64,000 bases of DNA. It comes from Arthrinium phaeospermum (Eukaryota; Ascomycota; Sordariomycetes; Amphisphaeriales; Apiosporaceae). The notes below the pieces were generated by a model, which searched no databases, was not told the DNA's origin, and saw nothing but the letters and a program-made list of their open reading frames with translations. Below are positions 10,632 to 22,589 of the stretch, one piece after another. The stretch lies in contig QYRS01000009.1 in NCBI GenBank assembly GCA_006503535.1, positions 1,550,001 to 1,614,000 of the forward strand, read 5' to 3'. The position numbers and the translations under genes are program-made. Numbering within the stretch: the stretch's first letter is position 1; the number at the start of each line of letters is the position of its first letter.

Positions 10632-13600
10632 CTATGCCGGGGCATATCTCTCTTCATCCAGCAACGTGCTTTCTTTCCAGCAGTCCTCGAGCCAAGGTTG
10701 TGTAACTAGACGAGGTATCGGGGTCCTTTGGCTGATAATTGCCCGCACCTCTGCGCCGAGGACCCTCTCACTCCGCTCATCTGTGCCAACAACGACGACG
10801 TGTGTCACAGAGATATCGTCTAGATCCTCCGACACGATGCCGCCGCCGAACCGCACCCAGTTCTTGAACTTGAGGATCCTAATTGGCGAAATGGATTCGG
10901 CCGCCGCGAAGTAGACCACGTTGCGCCGGAACATGTGACACTTCAGATTGCCCAAGTCGTGGCCGTGCTCTTCTAGCTGATTGACGAACAACTGCTTGTC
11001 AAAGGGCTCGTAGGTGATCTCCTTCTTGGGCATGTCCATCAACAGGTCCTTCAGCTCCTTCAAGCTGAAGTTTCTAGCATAGCTGTCCCCAAACTCATCG
11101 ATGTTGTCCCGGGCCCAGTCCCGTACCCCATCCGTGGCGTGGAACAGGTGGACTGGCTCGTAAGGCAGTACGTAGTTGTTTCCCTCAGCGAGGCAGTCGA
11201 AAACCCATTTGGGCCGGATGATCTCCACCTCCCCGGCCTTGATCAGACTCGCCGCCTTGACCACCCGCTTGTCGGCGAGGAGGATCATCTCCGACCCCAC
11301 CTCGGCCTTTTGCGAGATGGCCCCACCGTTCTCTTTGATGAATGCCTCGATCTGCGCCTTGGACTTTCTCGGGTTTGTCGAGTCGCTGAGCACGCAGAAC
11401 TTGAGGTTCTCGAACACCTTCGACTGCGGGCCTTCGAATACGGCGGCCGTCGCGGCCTCTTGTCCGGCGATCACGACCTCCTTCTTGACCCGCTTGCTAG
11501 CCCTTGCCCGCTTCTTCTCCATTTGCATCGTCTTACCTTCCGCGGCCTCCTCCATACGTTTCCGCAGGGTTACGAACTCGTCGTAGTCGAGCGCCGAGTC
11601 CCAAGTCCTGTCCAGTCGGAGGCCCTTGAACCTCGGAAACCGCAAGGTTATCAACTTAGCGAATTGGTCGGATGTCGTGGCACTGGCGGCCTTGACGGAG
11701 ATCACGAAAGAGTCCGAGGGTCGAATCCACTTGTCCGGCCTCTCGGCTTGCCTGTCTCCGCCTCCGCCGAGAATGATGTACTCTGAAGGCGGCTTCTTTC
11801 TGTCCCAGTCATGCCATTTCCCTTCTGTCATCTCGAGGATCTGCTGGAAGTCTTCGCCCTTGAAACCTCCACCCACTTTGCAGAAGCTGTAGCATGTCTC
11901 TGGGTTGACGCCGGCTCTGATGTCGTTCTTCGTCGGCCGGAGCCCGCAGAGGAAAGACGACAGTCTGCCTCCCCGATGGCCTGAACCGTAGTAGCCTCCA
12001 ATAACGACGACGTCGACGTTCTCTCCCAGATCGTCCATGTATTCTGGCTTGACCTTGATCCAGTCATCATTTCGACTGTTGAGAGTATAGACCGATCGAG
12101 GGTCTTTGAGTACAAGGCCCTCGGATGCATTAGCGACAACTGCTCGAAGGGCTGGCTCAATGACTTCCGGTGTTGTGGCCGTTTGATGGGGGTGAAGCTC
12201 AAGCCTGCGATGCACACCCTTGACGGCCCTTTCGAGTGCCTTGCGCCTGTCGCGTAGCATGTATTGCCTGAGGTCGTTGTCATTCAAGTACAGGATATCA
12301 AACACCCGAAAAAGGGGCCGCGGCCCGGTCTCATCGAAAGGGTTCTTCTGCGCTGCCAACGCGGCTGTCTTCAGTGTTCCGAAGTTCATGATCTTGTCAA
12401 TATCCATGTCCCACGTCACCATTTCCCCGTCGAGGATGATGCTGGTTACTTCTGGGAGGAATGCGTCCCTCAGGTGTCTCGTAAGAGAGGACTTCGGGTC
12501 GAAGAAGCCATTACCGTAGAGATACGTGTAGTTCTTGGCTTGACGCGACCAGAAGGCGAACCTCATACCACCCCGTACCGTGTCATCCTTCTGCATGTGC
12601 ATTTGCATTCGTTCGCCATCCAGCTTTTCTTCTATCCAAAAGTCATTGTCCGTGTCGGTACGGTGGCTCCGCGTGAGGACATCGACCATTTTCTGAAATG
12701 TGCCAGAGAACTGGAACTGGGCCAATTGCGGCTGGAAGATCTGGAAGAGCTCGATTTGGCTCTGACGGCCGTTAAGGTCTATGTTGGGGCTGTGGAGTTG
12801 CCAACATACGCGACGGAGGTTGGACGAAACGTTGAAAAGAGTGTCGCCGTCAACATGCCATAGATTCAAGAAGGTCTTCTCCGTGGCACCAACTTTCATC
12901 TGTTTCAGGATGATGCGGATGAGCCACATGAGCTCATCGGCATTCATTCTGTGGTAGAACGATTCGAGGATAGGTAACTGCTCCTTTTCTCCTGAGGCAG
13001 CTGCAAGATTGTCAAGCATCTCATTGACGTCGGCAATCGACAGATTCCCCGGCTCCATAAGTATTGGCCTCCTGGATATGACTTCGTGGCATCTTCCACT
13101 GAAGTCGCCAGCCATGGAACTGACCCGTTGACCAGGATCCTTCCAACGCAGCAGAGCCTTCCCGTCCTCGGAGTTCCTGTCGATTTTCAGGATTTTGACA
13201 AAGAGTTTGCCGATAGCATTCTCCTTGAGTCCATAGACAGTTCGGCCTCGATCTTGGCTCGGGATGATGAGGCGCATGGCAGGATATATGTCATTGCCCA
13301 CTTCTGTGCGCCATCTCGAGAAGAACTGCTCGATGATGGAGCGTCTCTGTTCGTGAGGTGATATCTTATTAGAGCCATGCGGGCCAAGCTTGGCGCGATG
13401 GACGTTAGGCCCTGTTGGCTTCTTCTTGTTCTCATTCAGAGGGTCAAACAAGCTCTGATACAATTCGGAGAAAAGCAAGGTCCTTGAATGGTTCTTGGGC
13501 CTGTACGGGTATCTAGTAACGATGGTCAGCATTTACGTGTTTTGTGATGCCGACTTAGACTACTTGCTCCTCGTCCAGTTCTTTGAGTGTGGTGCTGCCC

Positions 13601-13659
13601 GTTTCATATTGGCGTCTTTCTTCATCCACCGCCTCGGGGCTACGAGGCTTTTGACTCAT
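10632..13659 (-). CDS. LIG4: DNA ligase IV (non-homologous end joining)
   Basis: Two exons, 13568-13659 and 10632-13512, give 990 aa. The short first exon encodes the N-terminus. The intron (13513-13567, 55 nt) fits the frame only with a GC donor (GCAAGT) and AG acceptor, with a good branch site TGCTGAC. The DNA-binding domain starts around YPYRPKNHS. The adenylation lysine lies in EEKLDGERM near residue 327, and the OB-fold follows. Two C-terminal BRCT regions (around FENLKFCVLS and KCHMFRRNVVYF) should bind the XRCC4/Lif1 partner. Ligase IV seals double-strand breaks in the nucleus in end joining. It is head to head with PIF1. Ending prediction at the ATG at 13532 instead would lose the true N-terminus. 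Confidence 0.95.
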
Positions 13660-14574
13660 GATGGCGATCTGAAAGGAAAGCGGCGTGCAAGATGCGAGGA
13701 AGAGTTTCGCAGGCGTTCAACCAATGAGCTGAGCGCTTCCGTAGGCTGCGGATTCAGCGACCCTTCGATGCGATGTTTGGTGATGCAAGAACCCAATATG
13801 CGATGCACCTTCTTGAGAGACACTTCTAGATCAAATAACATTCAAACATCCAAACCCAAGATAGTTGGTAAGAAGGAGGTAGGCAAGAAACTACTCTCAT
13901 CGGTCTTGCCTTGATCAAATGGGTAGTGGTGATTGACATGGGTCCAACAAGCAGGCAGCCGCCTGGGAGCCTACGCCTGGAATGCTAGGTTACGTCTAAA
14001 AGCTAAGTGCAGCCAAGATGGCACGCGCCCCAGCAACAGCAACAGCACTGAGTGTACTTGCTGCATGGTGAGTTTGTAAGCCAGTTCTTCAGGATTTCGA
14101 GCACCCGATAAGCAATAGGATTCTTTTTTTAGAACGAAAGAACGATGTAGAAGACGTACAAGTTCTTGAATAACAAATAGAGCCATATTATACTTCGTCT
14201 GGTCGCTCGCGATTGATCTCTCAAGTGTGTCGCAGTTGCGAAGTAACCTAGTTGGTAGGCAATTTGATGGAGGCCGTTACCTGAGTAAGGCACGCTGTTG
14301 TCCACGCTGTTACCCATGCTGTTACCCATGCTGTTACCCAACCGCCAATGAATGCATTGACGCACGGGCCATTGAAGATGGCCAATCCACCCATCTAATT
14401 GGCCCCTCCTCGTGGTAATTATCAGTTTACGCGCTCCCACACGCGACTTTGGTTAAGTGCTACCTAAAATCGGTTCAATGACCCCGACCGACGACCCAGA
14501 ACCAAAACATCGAGACTGAATGGTCGACCGATCACCACCACGACACCCTCTCTACGACCAGGGGAAATAGCTGC
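13660..14574. promoter_or_regulatory. Divergent upstream region of LIG4 and PIF1
   Basis: 915 bp between the start codons of two genome-maintenance genes transcribed away from each other. It contains a short 12-bp tandem repeat (14291-14338) but no recognisable gene. Confidence 0.5.
14291..14338. repeat. 12-bp tandem repeat, four copies
   Basis: Four consecutive units of the type CATGCTGTTACC are seen. The last two are identical and the first two differ at one to three bases. It lies in the LIG4-PIF1 intergenic region and is probably a simple minisatellite. Confidence 0.85.
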
Positions 14575-17244
14575 ATGCTATCGACCGGCCTCCGGATTCG
14601 CCTGCCTTCAAGACCCTTACTCGCGCGCCGGACACCGGTTGTACCTTTCGCCTCACCGCAACGAGCGCTTGCTTGTGCCTTAGCAAGGCATGTATGCATA
14701 GTCACTGCATCTTCTAGACCACTAGAAGCCGATACGATGTTGGGAAAAGCTGCGAACCGGTATCAGGCTTCAGCGCCGCCCGGTTCCAAGGCTCAACCCG
14801 GTAAACCAGATCTCTCCAAGCAGCTCTTCCCCTCGAGTAGCCCGCGTGATGGCAACATCATCGACTTGGTCAGCAATAGCCAGGGTCGCGGTTCGTCAGG
14901 TGCGAGTTTAGGGTCTTCGAAGGCATCGGGTCAAAATCAACTACAGCCGAGATCGAGTAATTCCATGTCAAGAACTAACACTGGGTCGTCCGTGACAAGT
15001 TTCCTCAAGCCTTCCGATGGCTTCGCCACGCTCTACAGCAAGGCCGACTCGTTCCAGGAAGAGCCCACCACCACCACCCAGCAAACGGGATCCTTTCGTG
15101 GTAGCGTCCCCATTGAGTCCGTTTACATAGCCGAAGACGATTTCAGCGACGACGATGACCTGGAGCTGGACTATGCGTGCCCGTCCGCCCTTCCGAGCCT
15201 GCCGCCACCCCCCAAACCCGCCAAGACAGTGTTCGAGTCACCAGTATCTGTCCCTTCCACGAGCCAGCAAGCGATACCATGGACTTCGTCTCCTGAAGCG
15301 CATCGCTTCCCTCCCCAGGCAATCAACTATCTCCCGCCGAAACGCCAATCTCCAGATAGTCTCGCCCCCGAACAACCCAAGCCAAAGAAGCGACAGCTGC
15401 CTAAGCACTGGGCTGCGACCAAAGAAGATCCTATTGACCTTGATGCCGTTGCGCCGGCCACACCAGCACCGAAACCCAAAGGCAAGACCATGGCGTGGGA
15501 CACGTCACAAAGTGCGCTCAAGGACAAGAGGGCGCAATTCAAAAACAAGACCAAATCAGGGCCAGACGGGGCACGGCGGCTTCATACAGATGGCTCTGTC
15601 CCGCCAGATGATATTCGGGCTGCCGTTAACTCTCACATTGCCAAGAAAAATGCCGCCGTCTCGCTCAGCTCGGAACAACGTCATGTCATTGACTTGGTCA
15701 TTCATCAAAATAGAAGCGTGTTCTTCACTGGTCCTGCCGGAACAGGAAAGTCTGTTTTGATGCGAGCCATCATCGAGGAACTGAAGAAAAAGTGGGTACG
15801 TGATCCCGAACGAGTGAGTGTCACGGCATCCACGGGACTGGCGGCATGCAATATCGGAGGACAGACCCTGCACAGTTTTGCTGGAATCGGTCTGGGCAAG
15901 GAGGATGTGCCTACGCTGGTGAAGAAGATCCGGCGCAACCAGAAGGCCAAGAATCGTTGGCTGCGCACCAAAACCCTTATCGTTGACGAAGTTTCCATGG
16001 TAGATGGAGATCTGTTCGACAAGCTGAGTCAGATTGCCCGGACTATACGAAACAACGGACGGCCTTGGGGAGGTATACAGCTCGTTATAACAGGCGACTT
16101 CTTCCAACTTCCTCCAGTGCCAGACAAACAGAAACGGGATGTCAAGTTTGCATTTGAAGCTGCGACCTGGACCACGTCAATTGACCATACCATTGGTCTG
16201 ACACAGGTTTTCCGTCAACGGGATCCAGGTAAGATATCCCTGCCAAAATCACACAGATGACAGATGACTAACATCCTAATAGAATTCGCCAATATGCTCA
16301 ATGAGATGCGACTGGGCAGGATCAGTGAACAGACGGTGCAGACCTTCAAACACCTTGCCAGACCCTTGACCTTCGAAGACGGTCTGGATGTGACGGAACT
16401 ATTCCCTACGCGACAAGAGGTTGATAGATCCAATGAGCAGCGATTACGCAACCTGCCAGGTCCAACCCAAAGATTCGACTCTACGGATACAGGCCATCCC
16501 GATATCCGAGACAGATTACTGGAAAATATGATGGCTCCTAAGGCCATTGAGTTGCGCAAGGGCGCCCAGGTCATGCTGATCAAGAATCTTGATGAGACAC
16601 TGGTGAATGGCTCGCTCGGGAGAGTGAAGGGCTTCATGTGCGAAGCCGCTTTCGAGCTTTATACCTCCAAGGACGGGGCGGGCTCTGAGGACGAGGGAGA
16701 CTCGGAAGCTCGCTCCAAGAAGATGATCAAGGCTTTTAGCCGGGATCCTGATTCGACCAAAGACTTGAAGGAGTATCCAGTTGTGCAGTTCACCTGTGTT
16801 GATGGAACCCATAGAACCCTATTGATGTTGCCCGAAGACTGGAAGGTGGAGCTCCCCAATGGCGAAATCCAAGCACAGCGGAAGCAGGTCCCCCTCATTC
16901 TTGCCTGGGCTCTCTCGATTCATAAAGCTCAAGGCCAAACGTTGGAGAGAGTCAAGGTCGATCTTGGCAAGGTTTTTGAAAAGGGACAAGCGTATGTGGC
17001 CCTCAGTCGTGCGACTAATAAGCAAGGGCTGCAGGTGCTGCGTTTCGACAAGAGCAGGGTCATGGCGCATCCGCGTGTGATTGCATTCTACAACAAGCTG
17101 TACAGCGCCGAAACGGCCATCAAGAAGAAGCCAACACCATCAGTCTCAGATTTCACTTCTCGGGGCCGGTCGGAGTCATCCAAGGGCAGGGGCGTCATCG
17201 ACTTAGACGACGACGAAGAAGCCATGGCGGCGGCGTACGGATGA
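14575..17244 (+). CDS. PIF1: PIF1-family 5'-3' DNA helicase
   Basis: Two exons, 14575-16228 and 16283-17244 (54-nt intron, phase 1), give 871 aa. The first 50 residues are Arg/Ser-rich without acidic residues ([15 protein letters not shown]), resembling a mitochondrial presequence. A second in-frame ATG at 14737 would skip it. A long disordered region follows. The helicase core starts near residue 360 with Walker A GPAGTGKS, Walker [19 protein letters not shown], and ends with [13 protein letters not shown] and [11 protein letters not shown]1 helicases unwind G-quadruplexes and displace telomerase in the nucleus, and maintain mitochondrial DNA. Yeast PIF1 makes both forms from two start codons, and this layout is compatible with that. 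The C-terminus carries an acidic IDLDDDEEA patch. Confidence 0.95.
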
Positions 17245-17765
17245 AGTATGATTAAGGCGCATTGCAGGTCCAGTGCAAACCACACACCACGTTGACCGGA
17301 GTATACCTAGCATAGGGACGGAGTTTTGAGACGGAGCGGCATTGTGGGTTGATATGATAATTCACATCACTTAGCTCAAGACATGACGAGATACCTGGGA
17401 GCAAGTCGATCCGACGTTGCTGTTGAAGGAGTGTTGGTAGCTGTGAAATGCCCTCCGCTGCAGTAGCGAAGGGGTAATGAGACTGATGTAGATCTAATGA
17501 ATCTCCGTATTGTTAAAGTATACTACAATTGACAACGTTACTCCAGGTAGCCTATCACCATTCGCTTCGCGTGTTATTGATCCGGAATTGGTGAGCGCTG
17601 GAAAGTCTACAATACAGGCCCGGGCAGCATACCGTCGGACGCCCGCGGGCTTGCGGACGACCCCAGTGTATGTGATCACGTGGTATGAAACTATTTAAGT
17701 AGGTCTTGGGGCACGTCACTTGCCGACCTTGAGTATACAGACGACCATGTTCGGTATTTTGAGCC
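17245..17765. other. Intergenic region
   Basis: About 520 bp between PIF1 and the next plus-strand gene, likely terminator and promoter. Nothing recognisable. Confidence 0.5.
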
Positions 17766-19198
17766 ATGGGTGCTAAAGAGTATCGTGCGAATGTCGAGAG
17801 TGGGGAGGTGCCAGTTGACTGCCATGATCGGGTATTGCGAATAGCATTCATCTATTCGGATCATGGGCTGTGGGATGGCAATGGCGCTTTCGATGTTGTC
17901 GCTAAACTCCACGCGCGCGGGTGGTCGTTTGGCCCGAGAGATCTGAGGTTTAATCGGTACGACTTCCGAGCAAGAGAAACTCCCTACTTAAGAACCCGTA
18001 ACTCGGCGGCAGAGGCTAACAACCAAAAAGCACACTGGACATGTTTTACGTCGCCCAGATAGCAGCTGGCATCTACCGTTCCTCTGACCATTGCGAGGGC
18101 GACTTTCCGTCAACAGACGACTTTGACGCATTCTACGCCCAGCACTACCCGTTGCTCCACCAGGATGCATGGAGAGAATACTACTCACCGACGTTCCTAG
18201 CGCAGGCCTCCTCGGCACGCTTCTACCGTCTACCTAATTTGCGGGACCTACCCGATGCGAGCGACCCGCTTTGTCAACCGCGACATAAGGGGGGAGCGGC
18301 CGGCCACCTGACCAAACTTCCCTACTGGGCGAACAACGTCGTGCGGACGCGCCGGAGACAGCCGACCCTTCCTGTCGCCACCTTGACGGAACTAGCCCTC
18401 TCCACACTTCGGCAGACAATAACACAACTACGGAGAGACCACCCGGACAGGGTTCACCCTTACTCAGAGACACAAGCCCGCTTCTGGCTCAAGCACTTCA
18501 ACTTGGATTCTCCCAACGACCCGCCGTGTCCCAGCAATGGCCGGGAGCCTTGGAGCCCAAACCAAGCCAGCCTCGAGGTCGCGCAAGGCGCCATTGACGT
18601 GTGGGCGTGGGAAGCGCACTACTCGCGGGAACGATGGGAGGAGGCTGCCTTGATGGATGGCGCACCCTTCCTTGAGCCAGATCTCGACGGGACACGCCCG
18701 AGCGAGATTTGGTGGTGCGGGTGGCCGGACGGCGCGGGGGTGATCATGTCGGCTCGGTGGAGAGGGTGGGAGCCCGAGATGGGTAGCGAAGAGGAGATCG
18801 CATTCTTGGCCGCCGTGGCGGCAAAAGAGACGGAGGGCGTCGAAAACGACGATGGGGACGGTCTGGACTATGCCGTGCGATCGCACATACTCTTGGCGCT
18901 GATGCGGGCTGCAGAGCTGCAGACGGGACCGGAGATTGAACAACACGTGGGGGATTTGAAGCGGCGGATGGTGGATGCGGGGAAGATCGATGAGAGGGAC
19001 GCCGAGACGTGGGTTCAACAGGCGTTGGTGATCATGAAGCCGTATGTGCACAGGTGGTGGCAGGGAGGTTATGCCGCTATAGCGGGCCAGAGTGAATTGC
19101 TACGGCATATCCTGGTGGAAAATGGGCAGCTTTTCGCTAGATGGAGGCTTTCGCCCACTTCCAAGGAGTTTGATTTCACTCTGAAACCAAAGGCGTGA
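17766..19198 (+). CDS. Hypothetical protein, function unknown
   Basis: Two exons (17766-17956, 18031-19198) with a 74-nt GT-AG intron in phase (branch GCTAAC) give 452 aa. No signal peptide, membrane segment or catalytic motif is recognised. The protein is rich in tryptophan (for example DVWAWEAHY, IWWCGWPDGAG, HRWWQGGYAA) and acidic in its C-terminal half, which looks mostly helical. The splice and phase fit, the length, and high C/G at third positions argue that it is a real gene. It stands alone between PIF1 and EDC3 on the same strand, and neighbours do not suggest a role. An annotation starting at 18041 would miss exon 1. Confidence 0.75.
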
Positions 19199-19806
19199 AG
19201 ATGTTGATATCTTTGTGTTGTTGTCATGACACCATTATCCTCATCTACAGGTGTACAGAAACTAAGTTATGGTGTCTAAGTACAATATCACTCACTGGAA
19301 CAGACGAATGAAAAGATGTGAACTCTGGTATCATATTGTCGATCACACCGTGCTGAGGTGTTACAACCGTTTACCCCTTTTGGAGACGAGTGAGGTCGTA
19401 TCCATTGGTAGGTAGGTTAGAGGTAATCGGGGCAGTAATCAGGGGCCAGTGACTGGTCTAAAATAGGGAGGGGCGAAGGGGATTGAAAGGAGCTAGGCAG
19501 CGACTTATCGATAAGCACATGAGCTAGAAGGTTAGGCAAAGTTGCCCAATTCCCCGCCATTGCATACTGACCTGGAACCCACGTCCAAAAGGTTTGATAA
19601 GCTCCATAGATAAATTAAAAGTGACTCGTACCTTACTGAACCTCCAGTACCACCATCGTGGGCCTGCAATCCCTCCCAGTCTTGGTCAAGTCGATCAACC
19701 ACCATCCATCCCGCCCTCGAGTCCATCTGTCCATCTGTTACTTCGGCGCATGCGCATTTCCTAACCAAGCCACCCTTTCTCCCTCTCCCCCCTCAAACCG
19801 CCCACC
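19199..19806. other. Intergenic region upstream of EDC3
   Basis: About 600 bp with a pyrimidine-rich stretch just before the EDC3 start. No gene seen. Confidence 0.5.
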
Positions 19807-22203
19807 ATGGCTGAGCAGTTTCTGGGAATGCGTATGACGGTTGTCCTGAATGAGCCTAAGGATTTCACATTGGTGGGCACCATTTATTCGATCATTCCCA
19901 ACCAGCTGCTCGCCCTCCACCAAGGTACGCCCAGCTAATTTCCGTTCGGATGCATTCATTTGTTCGCATCGAGGCTGCTGACACATCCTGGTACAGTCCA
20001 CATCTTGACCACCGGCCAGCATGTGCCGACCTTGAACCTGAACCCGGCGACAATCAAGGACATCAGAGAGACGCCACAGCAGTCATACACCGAACAGCCA
20101 CCGCCAAATGCTGCTCCTGCTGATTTTGCTGCAGCCCCGACACCTCCAAAGCCGTCCAGTGCGAGTTTCCAGGACCCGGCTATCATCAACATCGGAAGAC
20201 GGCCGACCTCTATTCGCCATGACGATAATCGCAACTCCCAACCTCCCAATATTAGTGAAAAGCGCGACCCGCCGCCCATTATCTCGCCTCGCCCAGCACG
20301 GTCCTCTGTCCCCAGTCCAGCTCGGAGCACTTATACCGCCATCCTCGAGACGACGCCTCTGGCAAGAGAACTGAACAAGCTGACTATTGATGCCAATGCC
20401 AGCAATGCTGCTGTCGGCAAGTCACCCGCCATCGGCGACGATCTGGACCAGAACGACACGACCGAGGACGACGAAGCGCTCCTTGCCACCCCGATCGCCC
20501 TGCCGACTGCAGATGCGCAAGCAAATGCCAAGACTAAGAAATCTCGACAACGGCAACGTAGGGGTGGCCGTAACGGGAAAAGTAAGAATGACGGTGATGC
20601 CACACCCACTTCAAGCGCAAAGCCTACTGAGCAAGGTCCCGGATGGCGACAGACCCCGATACTGCAATCCACCAAGTCTTTCCAGCCTTTTGCGTCTCTT
20701 AAGAAGGGCCAGAAGGGTCGCCAACCGCCAAACGCCGATAATGGGTGGGCTTCGGAGGATGTGACCGACGTCCAGGAGGCCGGCGACTTCGATTTCGAGG
20801 GAAGCTTGGCTAAGTTCGATAAGCGGACCATTTTCGACGAGATGCGCCAACAGGACAAGGTCGATGAAGCTGAGCGTCTTGTGTCGCACAACCGGTTACC
20901 GCGACCCAAGCCAGGAACTGCGGGAGGCAAGAACTACCATCCTACGGAGAACGTACTGGATATGCCGTCGGCGACGCCAAAGTTGAAGGAGACACCCGAC
21001 GATTTCTGGAAAAGCGAGGCCGATGACGCAACGGTTAACGGCGGTGAAAAGCAAATGAGCGGGCGGGAAGGCAGCGGCCGCAATTCTCGTATGCGAGGCG
21101 AGTCACGAATGTCCAACTCGAGGCGATCTCAGTCTCGTAAGGCGAGCACCAGTGCGATACATGGCATGGGAGGACCAAGTCGGGGTAACTCCAATGTAAG
21201 ATATCCTGCCGACAACCTTGCATACCAGATGCATTCCCGTACGTCTTCAGGGATGCGCAGGAGTGCTAACACTGAAAAGCAACCGACCCTGGCGATGAGC
21301 GGAGAGGGGTTCTACGCCATGCCTTTAAATCGACGCATAGAGACGGTGACACATCTCCAGATGCTGAACCTGGAGAACATTGCACATAACGAGATCGGGC
21401 TTAGTGAGGACCTGATGGCCGAGAATGCTGGCCGTAGCATTGCCGAGGTGGCCTTGACTGCGCTTGGCGATCCCGCCATCAAACTTCGCAATGCCACGGC
21501 CTCGCCTCCTAATACGCCCACTATTGTTGTCTTGGCTGGTAACAACAAGTCCGGTATTAGAGCTATCTCCGCCGCTCGGCATCTGCGGAACCGAGGGATC
21601 AACGTCCTGGTCTGCGTAGTGGGTATTGAGCGCGAGAAGGAGCTCATCGAGGAATTCCGACGCCAGATTCGGCTTTTCCGCAACTTTGGCGGGGCTGTAT
21701 GTTCCAAGGCACAGCTCTTCGAGAACCTTAGTAAGAACGCTACAAGCTTGGCCGCCTCGTCGCAGGTCTCTGTTACACTCATCATCGATGCCCTTCTGGG
21801 TCTCTCGATCACGTTCGAAGAGCTTCGTCCCAGTGACCAAGCCACGACATATGAGCTGATGGAGTGGGCGAACCGGAACGAGGCCTTCGTCCTTGCCATT
21901 GATATCCCCAGTGGCGTGGACCCGACCAAGGGTACGGTCAACGTCATCGACGGCGCCAAGCTGTACGTCCATCCGCGCTACGTGGTCGCTCTGGGGGCCC
22001 CCAAGCAAGGACTCCTGAAGGCCGTGGAGATCGGACAGGACGACGGCGACTTGATGGTGGATGAGTGGAAGTTCTACCTCGCGGACATCGGACTTGGTGC
22101 CAGTATATGGCGGAAAGCTGCGACTAGATTGCGCCGCGGTATCGACTTCGACGACAAGTGGGTGCTCGAGATGAAGTACCGGACCTTGGAGGATATGGAT
22201 TGA
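19807..22203 (+). CDS. EDC3: Enhancer of mRNA-decapping protein 3
   Basis: Two exons, 19807-19924 and 19997-22203, joined in phase over a 72-nt intron, give 774 aa. The short first exon begins the Lsm-like domain (MTVVLNEP, FTLVGTIYSI). A long disordered region with Gln/Arg/Lys-rich parts follows. Near residue 300 lies the FDF motif (DFDFEGSLAKFDK), which in this family binds the helicase Dhh1. The C-terminal YjeF_N Rossmann-like domain (VLAGNNKSGIRAISAARHL, IDIPSGVDPTKG) mediates dimerisation. EDC3 activates decapping by Dcp2 and scaffolds P-bodies in the cytoplasm. The domain order is exactly that of the family. The first exon is too short to be seen as an independent ORF. Confidence 0.95.
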
Positions 22204-22589
22204 AGGCAGATATAGGCCTTATATGGACGCAGCGTTGAACTGTCCAGTCAGAAGGGGATGGTCGCCGAGACCACGTCACGCCATACCCCCATTGAGTCAG
22301 AGCGAGGGATGAAAAGAAGACTGGGAGTTGTTGGTTTTTGGTGGCATTGCATTATTCTTCATACCCACTGCGCTTGAGCATTTTCAGGAGTTTTACGACT
22401 AAGGGACATAAAATAGGAGGGGAGGCGTTCAGGAGCTCATCGTCTTCAATGGGGGATGGGACGACTGGTTGACAAGGGCAAATAGATAGACTTATACCAT
22501 GTTTTTACGAGTGAATGGTTACAGCGTCTCTTTTTTCCAAGCAACAAGACGAGAGGAGGGAGGTTGTACGTTATCATTGTTGCTGTCTA
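22204..22589. other. Convergent intergenic region
   Basis: About 390 bp between the 3' ends of EDC3 (plus) and a HET gene (minus). It should contain both poly(A) regions. Nothing else seen. Confidence 0.5.

Noticed and set aside
12264..12863. 199-aa plus-strand open frame
   Set aside because: Antisense to the LIG4 adenylation domain.
20331..20930. 199-aa minus-strand open frame
   Set aside because: Antisense to the disordered region of EDC3; Ser/Leu/Arg-rich without motifs.
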